Assembly: GCA_041685935.1 (NCBI GenBank)
Contig: JAWLES010000116.1
Location: 1 to 7,734 of the forward strand
DNA length: 7,734 nucleotides
Source: JAIPEK01 sp041685935
GTDB taxonomy: Bacteria; Desulfobacterota; Desulfobacteria; Desulfobacterales; Desulfobacteraceae
Direction of reading: 5' to 3'
Part shown: piece by piece, positions 1-5,990 of the stretch
How positions within the stretch are numbered: the stretch's first letter is position 1
How the letters are laid out: each line of letters opens with the position of its first letter
Position numbers and translations under genes: made by a program
Notes under the pieces: model-generated
Told to the model about the DNA's origin: nothing
Seen by the model: the letters and a program-made list of their open reading frames with translations, nothing else
The model's database searches: none

Positions 1-60
1 TTCAGTTGTATCAGTAACTCATGATCTGTCCGGTTTATTATAGCTCCCGGGAGGTGGCAT

Positions 61-135
61 ATGAGACGTACAGAGGTGTTACAGGAGATTCGGATCATGA
101 GATTTGAAGAAAGCTGCAGGGGATGGACCGAGTGA
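61..135 (+). pseudogene. Truncated IS transposase, N-terminal remnant
   Basis: This is a 24-codon reading frame with a strong ribosome binding site (GGGAGGTG at 49-56). Its peptide begins MRRTEVLQEIRIMRFEE and ends RGWTE. From memory this resembles the extreme N-terminus of a group of integrase-core transposases (often labelled ISNCY family), in which a segment like MRFEEAYGGWTE is followed by a helix-turn-helix. Here a stop codon comes directly after WTE, and the frame after it shows no transposase-like sequence. The helix-turn-helix and catalytic domain are absent, so the copy is dead. The breakpoint lies near 132. Bases 1-60 are probably the left end of the same element. A palindrome, CTCCCGGGAG (44-53), overlaps the ribosome binding site and could mask it in RNA. 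The family assignment is from remembered similarity and is moderately sure. The alternative is a meaningless short ORF, but the good binding site and the family-like peptide argue against that. Confidence 0.55.
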
Positions 136-150
136 AAGGTTATACCTTTC
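134..150. repeat. Small perfect inverted repeat upstream of the binding-protein gene
   Basis: GAAAGGT (134-140) and ACCTTTC (144-150) form a perfect 7-base inverted repeat around TAT. It lies 69 bases before the TTG start of the binding-protein gene and just after the transposase breakpoint. No T run follows, so it is not a typical terminator. An operator or the scar of an element end are both possible. Chance is also possible for a repeat this short. Confidence 0.3.
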
Positions 151-218
151 CAACCGATGCCGGGAACTGTTGCTTAATTTATTGCATTACCCGGTTTCCT
201 GTTGTATGGTGAGTTGAC

Positions 219-1397
219 TTGAAGAATATAAACAAAAAAATAAGGGTTTTGATTCAAAAAACGGCAATAATCACAAGGGTTCTTGCGGCCTTCGCCCCAC
301 TGCTGCTTTGCGTTGCAGCCCCTTGCGGCGGCGCCTCCCCGGAACCCTTGAAAATCGGCCTTATTCTCGCCCGAACCGGCCATGCCGCCAAGGTGTGTGA
401 ATCCTCGTACCGGATCGCCCGCAGGGCTGTTAAAGAAATCAACCAAAACGGCGGCCTTTTGGGGAAAAAAGTCCTGCTCATTGAATACGACAATAAAAGC
501 ACACCTTTAGGTGCCAGAAAAGCAGCCGGCCGGGCGGCCAAGGATGGGGTCCACGGGCTGATCGGGTCTATTTACAGCTCCCACTCCCTGGCTGTATCGG
601 ATGTGGCTCAAAAAGAAAAGATTCCCATGATTTCCCCGATCTCCACACATACGGAACTTACGGCCAGGGGAAAATATATTTTCCGGATGTGTTATACCGA
701 CTCTTTCCAGGGCAAGGCGCTCGCCTGTTTTGCCAAAAAGGAGTTCGGCGCCCGGAATGCGGCCGTCCTGGTGAATGCCGGTAGCCGGTACAGCCAGGGA
801 CTTGCCGACTATTTTACAGCCGAGTTCCAGGCCGGCAAAGGAGAGGTGATTCAGCTCTATTACAGGAAAAACGCCACCGACTTTAGCACCCAGCTTGATG
901 CAGTTAAAAAGTTTTCCGCCCGGGTCGTTTTTATTCCCGGGCACTTCAGGGAATCCGCCTTTATTATCAAACAGGCTCATGCAAACGGACTCAAAATTCC
1001 CTTTATCGGCGGAGACGGATGGCTTGACAAAATGTACGACTACGGAGGGCAATCCCTTCACGGTCACTACTACCTTACCCAGTGGCACAGGGACATCCCG
1101 AGGGAAAAAAGCAGATGGTTTGTCAGAACACATCAGGATACGTACGGTCAGGAGATGCCGAATGAGCCGGCAATGGCCCTGACCTATGATGCTGTCACGG
1201 TTTTTGCCCGGGCTGTTCAAAACGCAGGCACCCCGGACCGGAAAGAAATACAAAAGAGTCTTTCGAGAATAACCGGTTTCAAAGGAGTTACAGGCGACAT
1301 TACCTTCAACCGTCAAGGGGACCCTGTGAACAAGCCGGGTGTAATCCTGAAATTTGAAAACTTCGGCTCGGTATACCACGGGACCGTGCAACCCTGA
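219..1397 (+). CDS. Periplasmic ligand-binding protein, LivK-like (Peripla_BP_6 type)
   Basis: This 392-residue exported protein belongs to the branched-chain-amino-acid/amide type of ABC transporter substrate-binding proteins. Residues 1-40 form a Sec signal peptide: a basic start (KNINKKIR), a hydrophobic core around 21-35, and likely cleavage near GGA-S. The cysteine at 36 follows proline, so no good lipobox is seen. The mature part starts with the family strand LKIGLILARTGHAA, followed by the EINQNGGLLGKKVLLIEYDN segment, a GSIYSSHSLAVSDVA ligand-loop region (116-130), the IPMISPISTHTELT segment and the YIFRM strand, then the second lobe (AAVLVNAGSRYSQG; VVFIPGH). The length is normal for the family. 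The start is TTG, the first in-frame start after a stop at 210-212. GGTGAG at 208-213 is a fair binding site, and only this start or a TTG at 249 keeps the signal peptide. There are no transporter genes beside it. The hybrid kinase follows 47 bases later, so a role as a periplasmic sensor partner is inferred. The ligand is unknown. Confidence 0.88.
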   Translation: MKNINKKIRVLIQKTAIITRVLAAFAPLLLCVAAPCGGASPEPLKIGLILARTGHAAKVCESSYRIARRAVKEINQNGGLLGKKVLLIEYDNKSTPLGARKAAGRAAKDGVHGLIGSIYSSHSLAVSDVAQKEKIPMISPISTHTELTARGKYIFRMCYTDSFQGKALACFAKKEFGARNAAVLVNAGSRYSQGLADYFTAEFQAGKGEVIQLYYRKNATDFSTQLDAVKKFSARVVFIPGHFRESAFIIKQAHANGLKIPFIGGDGWLDKMYDYGGQSLHGHYYLTQWHRDIPREKSRWFVRTHQDTYGQEMPNEPAMALTYDAVTVFARAVQNAGTPDRKEIQKSLSRITGFKGVTGDITFNRQGDPVNKPGVILKFENFGSVYHGTVQP

Positions 1398-1401
1398 GGA
1401 G
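1396..1401 (+). promoter_or_regulatory. Strong Shine-Dalgarno serving ATG 1405, out of frame with the kinase
   Basis: GAGGAG overlaps the stop codon of the binding-protein gene and lies 3 bases before the ATG at 1405. The annotated kinase start at 1445 has no purine-rich binding site of its own (the preceding bases are ACGGTTTCCC). Translation of the kinase therefore probably depends on ribosomes loaded here. Confidence 0.6.
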
Positions 1402-1404
1402 CGT

Positions 1405-1467
1405 ATGAAAAAAAACCAACCACTTTTCCACAGAACGGTTTCCCATGAGACTCTCCTTAAAAAATAA
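1405..1467 (+). CDS. Upstream mini-ORF overlapping the kinase start
   Basis: This 20-codon frame, MKKNQPLFHRTVSHETLLKK, starts 3 bases after GAGGAG and ends with TAA at 1465-1467, overlapping the first codons of the kinase by 23 bases. Its ATG is followed by eight A's (1408-1415). Reading with one A fewer would fuse this ATG to the kinase frame and add 13 residues (MKKTNHFSTERFP) before the annotated first methionine. It may be a leader ORF that couples kinase translation, the real kinase start reached by slippage on the A run, or an artefact of one extra A in the sequence. The peptide itself matches nothing recognised. Confidence 0.4.
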   Translation: MKKNQPLFHRTVSHETLLKK

Positions 1468-3730
1468 AACCAACGCCGAAGTACTGGCGACTTTTGCCCT
1501 CATTGCACTGGCACTTGCCACAATTGTACTTCCGTTTGAAAACCAGCGATACCAATCCCATAAGGACAATATTGTCCTGCTGCTGAAAACCACTATGGAA
1601 AGGGACCTTGATTCCATTGCCAATGAAATTTTCGACGGGAATAATCGGGCCGTTGATATCAGACTGAAACATCTGATGCAAATCAAGGGCATGCACTCGA
1701 TCCATGTGTTTGATGCCGGAGGAAGGCTTCTTGCCTCACGCGGAGATTCCGCGTCTGCCGACGTTCCGAATCCGAATGCCGAATTTTCCGCAATGAATCC
1801 TGTCAGGATTCAACAAAAGGAAATCAATGGAATCCATACACTGGAATACGTGCAAACAATTAAAATAATAGGAGAGCCCATCGGCTCCGTTGTGATCCAT
1901 TATTCCCTTGAACAGCTTGAAAACACCCATAAAAATGCATTACTGATTTTCAGCGGAATCCTTTTAACCGTGTTTATATCCCTGGTCATCCTCTTGAACC
2001 ACCTTCTTTCGAGAACCGTTATCCGGCCGATCACCCATCTGCGGGATGCGATGGAAACATACAGGGCAGCAGGGAGCAAGCAAACCGTGGATGTGCCGGA
2101 AAATAATGAAATCGGCGACCTTGCCGCCTCGTTCAACCTCATGTCTGAAGAACTGACCGCCTATTACGAGCAGCTCGAGGAAAAAAACCGCATACTTTCC
2201 CTAAGAGAGCAGGAAGTAAACAGTTCAAAATTGTATTTGCAGAGCGTTATAGATTCCATGCCTTCGGCTCTTGTGGGAATCGACCTGGAAGGAAGGGTTA
2301 CGCAATGGAACAGACAGGCGGAAACCATCACAGGCCTTTCCGCTGAAAAGGCGCAGGGGAAACTGTACAAGGAGGTGCTGCCGGAAATTTCGAGAGTGAG
2401 CATGGAAACCGTGAAGGACGCCATCACCACCACTAAAGTGTACACACGGTCCAAGGTCATGTTTGAAAACAGGCACCGCGGCCTTGGATATCTTGACATC
2501 ACGATCTATCCCCTTTCCATAAGCGGTGCGGAAGAGGCCGTGATAAGAATGGATGACGTGACCGAATCCGTATCCATGGAAGAAAAAATGCGGCAGGCCC
2601 AGAAAATGGAAGCCATAGGCACACTTGCAGGGGGTATCGCCCATGATTTCAACAATATCCTGTCCGGCATCTTCGGTTATGCCCAGCTTGCCGGTATGAG
2701 CAGCAGGTCCGGCAAAACAAAAGAACACCTTGAAAACATCATAAAGGGTGCCCAGCGTGCCTCGGACCTGGTCCAGCAGATACTGACGTTTTCCCGGAAA
2801 AACGACCATGAAAAACATTACCTGCACCTCTACCCGATCGTAAAAGAGGCGCTCAAACTGATCCGTTCCACAATACCGGCCTTCATCAGAATCGAGGATG
2901 ATATAAGCTGCGAAGGAAAAATCCTCGGCAATCCCACCCAGCTGCATCAGGTGATCATGAACCTATGCACCAATGCCTACCATTCCATGATGGAAACCGG
3001 GGGTGTATTGACGGTTAAACTCGAAGACATCGAACTTTCAGACAAGGTCCGGCCTCCCCTGCCGGACATGGTGCCCGGAACATACCTGAAACTGCAGGTG
3101 ACGGACACCGGCCAAGGAATGGACGCACCCACCCTGGAACGGCTGTTTGAGCCGTATTTCACCACCAAATCCGGGAAGGGCACCGGTTTAGGCCTTTCAG
3201 TGGTACACGCAATAGTGGCGGGCCATAACGGGCACATCAACGTTTGGAGCATGCCGGGCAAAGGGTCGGTGTTTGATGTTTATCTTCCGGCTGAGGATGC
3301 ACAAGAGGACATGGAAAAGCTCCCTCAAAAGGATGAAACCATTTTGCCCGGAACGGAAACCATACTGCTGGCGGATGACGAGGAAACAATCCGCCTGACG
3401 TCTGCAGCTATTCTGGAAGACCTGGGATATAAAGTGGAGGTTTGTGAAAACGGAAGACAGGCGTACGACCGATTCAAGCAGAACCCGGATCAATTTGATA
3501 TCGTGATAACGGATCTTGCAATGCCGGAGATGACCGGGGATCAGCTTGCCGCAGGCATTCTTGAAATCCGCGGCAACACACCCATTGTCCTTTGCACCGG
3601 TTTCAGTGAAAGATTCAATGAAACCCAGAGCCGGGAACTCGGAATTCAACAGTACATTCACAAACCGGTCCCTGCAGAGAAACTTGCCGAAGTCGTGCGC
3701 GGGGTGCTTGACCAGACCGTAACCCCCTGA
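1445..3730 (+). CDS. Membrane hybrid sensor histidine kinase (sensor-HAMP-PAS-kinase-receiver)
   Basis: This 761-residue hybrid kinase should autophosphorylate on histidine and pass the phosphate to its own receiver domain. The order is: membrane segment 12-30; periplasmic sensor about 31-164, Cache-like in style (HVFDAGGRLLAS, then IGEPIGSVVIHYS); second membrane segment about 165-187; HAMP about 188-241; coiled coil 235-260; PAS about 262-372 (SMPSALVGIDLEGRVTQWNR); HisKA with phosphoacceptor His400 in GIAHDFNNIL; ATPase domain with N box at Asn510, DTGQGM at 554-559 and GKGTGLGLS; receiver 638-755 with acidic Asp644/Asp645, phosphoacceptor Asp690 in VITDLAMPE and Lys740 in HKP. All key residues are present, so it should be active. 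There is no DNA-binding output domain, so an unlinked phosphotransfer protein or regulator must complete the pathway. It follows the binding-protein gene by 47 bases, probably in one operon. The start at 1445 is the first in-frame start after a stop at 1406-1408 but lacks a binding site; see the mini-ORF entry. Confidence 0.93.
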   Translation: MRLSLKNKTNAEVLATFALIALALATIVLPFENQRYQSHKDNIVLLLKTTMERDLDSIANEIFDGNNRAVDIRLKHLMQIKGMHSIHVFDAGGRLLASRGDSASADVPNPNAEFSAMNPVRIQQKEINGIHTLEYVQTIKIIGEPIGSVVIHYSLEQLENTHKNALLIFSGILLTVFISLVILLNHLLSRTVIRPITHLRDAMETYRAAGSKQTVDVPENNEIGDLAASFNLMSEELTAYYEQLEEKNRILSLREQEVNSSKLYLQSVIDSMPSALVGIDLEGRVTQWNRQAETITGLSAEKAQGKLYKEVLPEISRVSMETVKDAITTTKVYTRSKVMFENRHRGLGYLDITIYPLSISGAEEAVIRMDDVTESVSMEEKMRQAQKMEAIGTLAGGIAHDFNNILSGIFGYAQLAGMSSRSGKTKEHLENIIKGAQRASDLVQQILTFSRKNDHEKHYLHLYPIVKEALKLIRSTIPAFIRIEDDISCEGKILGNPTQLHQVIMNLCTNAYHSMMETGGVLTVKLEDIELSDKVRPPLPDMVPGTYLKLQVTDTGQGMDAPTLERLFEPYFTTKSGKGTGLGLSVVHAIVAGHNGHINVWSMPGKGSVFDVYLPAEDAQEDMEKLPQKDETILPGTETILLADDEETIRLTSAAILEDLGYKVEVCENGRQAYDRFKQNPDQFDIVITDLAMPEMTGDQLAAGILEIRGNTPIVLCTGFSERFNETQSRELGIQQYIHKPVPAEKLAEVVRGVLDQTVTP

Positions 3731-3776
3731 TACGAAGGCTCCTTTACATTTATATGCACATGAAATTTAACGCGAG

Positions 3777-3790
3777 GAAAATATATTTTC
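3777..3790. repeat. 14-bp AT-rich perfect palindrome after the kinase gene
   Basis: GAAAATATATTTTC is fully self-complementary and lies 47 bases after the kinase stop codon. The same 14 bases occur at 670-683 inside the binding-protein gene, where they are extended to 16 bases (669-684) and encode GKYIF. The intergenic copy could be an operator or binding site for a nucleoid protein. The coding copy may be chance, because the encoded motif is conserved in the family. Confidence 0.35.
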
Positions 3791-3849
3791 ATCCTGGTTT
3801 CGCCGGAGCAAACCAAATGAAAAAATATCCAAGGCAAACTCGGTTCCGG

Positions 3850-3884
3850 TTGACTTTTCCGCCGGGTTTTAATACGAATAATAT
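3850..3884 (+). promoter_or_regulatory. Possible sigma70-like promoter for the chalcone-isomerase-like gene
   Basis: TTGACT at 3850-3855 is a good -35 match. It is followed by the AT-rich stretch AATACGAATAATATATACG (from 3871). No -10 match is ideal: TACGAA has 17-base spacing but matches only half the consensus, while AATAAT (3877-3882) matches better but sits 21 bases away. The site is 66 to 100 bases before the ATG at 3951, a plausible place because the gene is separated from the kinase by 220 bases. It is weakly supported. Confidence 0.3.
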
Positions 3885-3950
3885 ATACGTTACTTTGAAT
3901 GAACACGAATTATCCGCCAATAACGTCAATTATCCCGAAAAGGAGGTCCC

Positions 3951-4523
3951 ATGTTCAAAAAACTTGCTGTCATTCTTTCCCTTTTATGCACCTTCACCTG
4001 CCTTACTTCAGCCGCAGCGGAAGAGCTGGAAGGTGTAACCTTCCCCGAAAAGATCACTGTTGACGGAAAAACCCTTACACTCAACGGCACCGCCCTGTTG
4101 AAAAAATTCGTCTTCGTCAAGGTATATGCAGGAGGTTTTTATCTTGAAAATCCCACGAAAAACGGTAAAGAGGCCATAGAATCCGAGCAGATCAAGGTGT
4201 TCGACATCCATTATCTCACGGACAAAGCCACTGCGGAAAAACTCAAACACGGGTTCAAGGAGGAGATCGTAAACGCCAACCCGGATGAACTCGTTCAAAA
4301 ACATCAGGAACAGATCGACCGGTTCGCCTCCTGGTTCGACCGGGACATGAAAGCGGGGTCCACCTCGAAATCCGTGTATATTCCCGGAAAAGGCCTTACC
4401 TTCTACCTGAACGGGGTCGAAAAAGGCACCATAGAGAGTAAAGAGTTCGCCCGGATGTACTATAGGTACACACTCGGAGAGGAAGCGAACGACACTCTGA
4501 GAGAAGGGTATCTGGGCCTGTAA
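3951..4523 (+). CDS. Exported chalcone-isomerase-like domain protein
   Basis: This is a 190-residue secreted or periplasmic protein. Residues 1-23 are a signal peptide (MFKKLAVILSLLCTF, likely cleaved after TSAAA). The mature part opens with LEGVTFPEKITVDGKTLTLN, followed by ALLKKFVFVKVYAGGFYLE (49-67). This pairing is the hallmark of the bacterial chalcone isomerase-like family (Pfam Chalcone_3 style). Later parts fit too: DIHYLTDKATAEKLKHGF, the helix around DELVQKHQEQIDRFASWF, and the FYLNGVEKGTIESKEFARMYY strand-helix near the C-terminus. Length is typical. Plant chalcone isomerases close the flavanone ring. Bacterial members of this exported group have no established reaction, and fatty-acid or other small hydrophobic ligand binding is only a guess. 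The start is secure: AGGAGG (3941-3946) sits 4 bases before the ATG. It appears to be its own transcription unit, facing the - strand operon, with the two inverted-repeat elements downstream. Confidence 0.85.
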   Translation: MFKKLAVILSLLCTFTCLTSAAAEELEGVTFPEKITVDGKTLTLNGTALLKKFVFVKVYAGGFYLENPTKNGKEAIESEQIKVFDIHYLTDKATAEKLKHGFKEEIVNANPDELVQKHQEQIDRFASWFDRDMKAGSTSKSVYIPGKGLTFYLNGVEKGTIESKEFARMYYRYTLGEEANDTLREGYLGL

Positions 4524-4570
4524 AAGAGATTTTTGAACCCGCTTTATGTAAAAGTTCGTGCCATGTTCCC

Positions 4571-4742
4571 GGCATCAGCCGATCCGGGGTAACCTTCCAC
4601 TCATGTAAACATGTGTTTGCCTTCGGCCCTCGCAGCCCGCCCAGGGCTGCTCCGAGGCAAATGTCGGAACCGGTCACGTTCTGTGACCGGTAACCGACCG
4701 ACATTGAAACCCGTTCCATGTTACACCGGATCGGCTGATGCC
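4571..4742. repeat. Compound inverted-repeat element 1, 172 bp with 23-base terminal arms
   Basis: The left arm 4571-4593 (starting GGCATCAGCCGATCCGG) and right arm 4720-4742 (ending CCGGATCGGCTGATGCC) are complementary over 23 bases with one mismatch (4588/4725). Inside are two further structures. Hairpin A runs from TTTGCC (4617-4622) to GGCAAA (4656-4661), with an inner stem GCAGCCC/GGGCTGC (4632-4638, 4644-4650). Hairpin B pairs AATGTCGG (4660-4667) with CCGACATT (4698-4705) around a 9-base stem ACCGGTCAC/GTGACCGGT (4669-4677, 4683-4691) with loop GTTCT. As RNA this is a closed multi-branch fold. An outer pair AACCCGC (4536-4542) and GCGGGTT (4749-4755) may extend it to about 220 bases. 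It lies 47 bases after the chalcone-isomerase-like gene. There is no T tract, so it is not a simple terminator. A MITE-like element or a structured RNA are the main options. No target-site duplication is evident. Confidence 0.75.
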
Positions 4743-4838
4743 TCTGTTGCGGGTTTTTCGAGCATTCACTGAATGAAAACCTGATTAAAAAAATTTTTAT
4801 AGTACCGTAAGCGGTTCGTTGGCAATATTTTGCAAGTA

Positions 4839-5028
4839 GGTCCTTCAAGCCGGTTTCCTCCTATGTACGTTGAGGACCGAAGGGGGTAAAATTTCGACTT
4901 ATGCCGGGTGTGAAGAACCGCAGGCTGTCTGAGGACCAACCGGACCGCAGTTCCTGCGGTTTAACCCGGCATAAGGCGAAATTCCCCCGAAGGTCCGGGT
5001 ACAGGGGAGGAAACCGGCTTGAAGGGCC
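4839..5028. repeat. Long-hairpin inverted-repeat element 2, 190 bp
   Basis: This is a nearly continuous hairpin. 4842-4861 pairs perfectly with 5006-5025 over 20 bases (CCTTCAAGCCGGTTTCCTCC on the left), extended outward by GG/CC at 4839-4840 and 5027-5028. Moving inward: TGTAC/GTACA (4864-4868, 4999-5003); GGACC/GGTCC (4874-4878, 4992-4996); GGGGG/CCCCC (4882-4886, 4984-4988); AATTTCG/CGAAATT (4890-4896, 4977-4983); CTTATGCCGGGT/ACCCGGCATAAG (4898-4909, 4964-4975); AACCGCAGG/CCTGCGGTT (4916-4924, 4953-4961). The apical loop is 4925-4952. A rival tip hairpin ACCGCAG/CTGCGGT (4944-4950, 4954-4960) is possible. TGAGGACC occurs twice as a direct repeat (4871-4878, 4930-4937). The element ends 41 bases beyond the stop codon of the methyltransferase gene, so it could be transcribed as that operon's 3' end. 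No T tract follows on either strand. It shares no obvious sequence with element 1. Confidence 0.8.
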
Positions 5029-5069
5029 GGGCACCGGCTGCTGCAATTTCGTCAGCCAGGGCATGACCG

Positions 5070-5981
5070 TTACAGATGATCGGCGAGGTAGTCGAGATGG
5101 GCTTTTCCTGTTCCGCAGCATCCCCCGAGGATTTTAACGCCGAACCTGCGGTTCAGTTCCACCATCCGCCGGCCCCAGTCCTGGACATCGTCTGCATGCA
5201 AAGCATCGGAAAGGTCCAGTTCCGAATGGTCCATGGAGGAGGCGTTGGCCTGGTATCCGATGAGGCGGGAATAAACTGATGCGTTCCTGGATTCGGGACA
5301 CAGAAACGACGGATATGCGCAGTTGACCATGTACCCTGCGGGCCTTGGGGATACGGTCTCGTCTATAAGCGAGAATGCCTTTTCCAGAGGGGTGCCGTCC
5401 AGTATGAAACCCTCCCGGCCGATCACGAAACTGATGATGTATGGAATGCCTGTTTCAGACATGGCCTCTGCCATTCCGGCCGCCTCGGAAACCGCCGGCA
5501 TGGTGGCGGCCATAAGGTAATCCGGTCCGGCTGCCGCAAGCTTTTCCGCCTGCCATACATGAAATGTGCGCGCAGCTTCGGCTGACAGAGCTTCTCCGGG
5601 TTTGTATGCGTCGTTTCTGCATCCCATGAGCCCGCCGATATACACAGGCACTCGTACCGAGTCCCACCGGGTGCGGGCGTTTTGCAAAAACCGGACCGAA
5701 TCTGCGTTCACATCGGTTTTTATCCCGGACTCAGTCACCCGCTCGCGGTTTGCCCGCCAGGTGGAAGTGCATATCAGCATGGGGGCTCCAGCCCGGTCCG
5801 CGACAGATACGTACCCGTCAAAAAACGAGAGAAGTTCACGCTTTCCAGCCCTGTCATATATCAGCAATGCATTGAGAAGCCGGGGGTGCAGCTCGATTTT
5901 TCCCTCGCTGACAAGGGTTTCGATGATGGCTGCCTCCATGAGAAGAAAACCGCTGGTCCTGAGTGCAGTTGAAAATTCCAT
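5070..5981 (-). CDS. Homocysteine S-methyltransferase family protein
   Basis: This 303-residue cytoplasmic protein has the zinc-binding barrel fold of homocysteine/betaine/S-methylmethionine methyltransferases. The three zinc-ligand cysteines are in place: Cys221 in VNCAYP, and Cys288 and Cys289 in ILGGCCGT. Other family segments are ICTSTWRANRERV (70-82), the VPVYIGGLMG strand (111-120), YLMAATMPAVSEA (155-167), PYIISFVI (180-187) and the C-terminal HLDYLADHL. The N-terminal glycine-rich motif normally resembling DGGLGTEL is replaced by MEAAIIETL (15-23), with both glycines lost, so this is a divergent branch. The zinc site suggests thiol activation, but whether homocysteine is the acceptor and which methyl donor is used cannot be told. 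No corrinoid or folate domain is attached. The ATG at 5979-5981 follows the ribonuclease stop codon by 9 bases with a weak site (AGGCG). It is probably the last gene of the operon. Confidence 0.87.
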   Translation of the reverse strand: MEFSTALRTSGFLLMEAAIIETLVSEGKIELHPRLLNALLIYDRAGKRELLSFFDGYVSVADRAGAPMLICTSTWRANRERVTESGIKTDVNADSVRFLQNARTRWDSVRVPVYIGGLMGCRNDAYKPGEALSAEAARTFHVWQAEKLAAAGPDYLMAATMPAVSEAAGMAEAMSETGIPYIISFVIGREGFILDGTPLEKAFSLIDETVSPRPAGYMVNCAYPSFLCPESRNASVYSRLIGYQANASSMDHSELDLSDALHADDVQDWGRRMVELNRRFGVKILGGCCGTGKAHLDYLADHL

Positions 5982-5990
5982 TACGCCTGG

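Larger units (their letters stand above)
4524..5069. other. 546-base gap between convergent genes
   Basis: This interval separates the + strand chalcone-isomerase-like gene from the - strand methyltransferase gene. It is mostly filled by the two inverted-repeat elements. The 96 bases between them (4743-4838) hold a short hairpin CATTC/GAATG (4763-4767, 4771-4775) and an AT-rich patch around 4785-4800. Next to the methyltransferase gene a short GCCGG/CCGGC stem lies at 5026-5038. Open frames cross the gap, but they lack ribosome binding sites and follow the repeats, so none is called as a gene. No standard intrinsic terminator was found for either flanking gene. Confidence 0.7.

Noticed and set aside
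182..210. TTGCAT with TATGGT as a promoter for the binding-protein gene
   Set aside because: The -35 match is poor, and transcription would begin at about the TTG start codon itself, leaving no room for the GGTGAG binding site.
3754..4038. 94-codon + strand frame starting before the chalcone-isomerase-like gene
   Set aside because: It overlaps the first part of a well-supported gene with an excellent ribosome binding site in another frame, and it has no family resemblance.
4784..4815. AT-rich stretch with ACCG/CGGT hairpin as an intrinsic terminator
   Set aside because: The stem is only 4 base pairs and is separated from the T run, so it would not make a convincing terminator on either strand.
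4396..4848. 150-codon open frame on the - strand across inverted-repeat element 1
   Set aside because: It overlaps the end of the chalcone-isomerase-like gene, has no clear ribosome binding site, and follows the repeat arms. It resembles no protein I recognise, so it is likely an accidental open frame.
4571..5028. Retron, CRISPR or group II intron origin for the structured region
   Set aside because: There is no reverse transcriptase or cas gene in the window, no regularly spaced direct repeats, and no recognisable intron 5' end or domain V motif.
4861..5137. Open frames on both strands across inverted-repeat element 2 and into the methyltransferase gene
   Set aside because: Palindromic sequence gives matched open frames on both strands. 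There is no binding site or recognisable protein, and they run into a solid gene.
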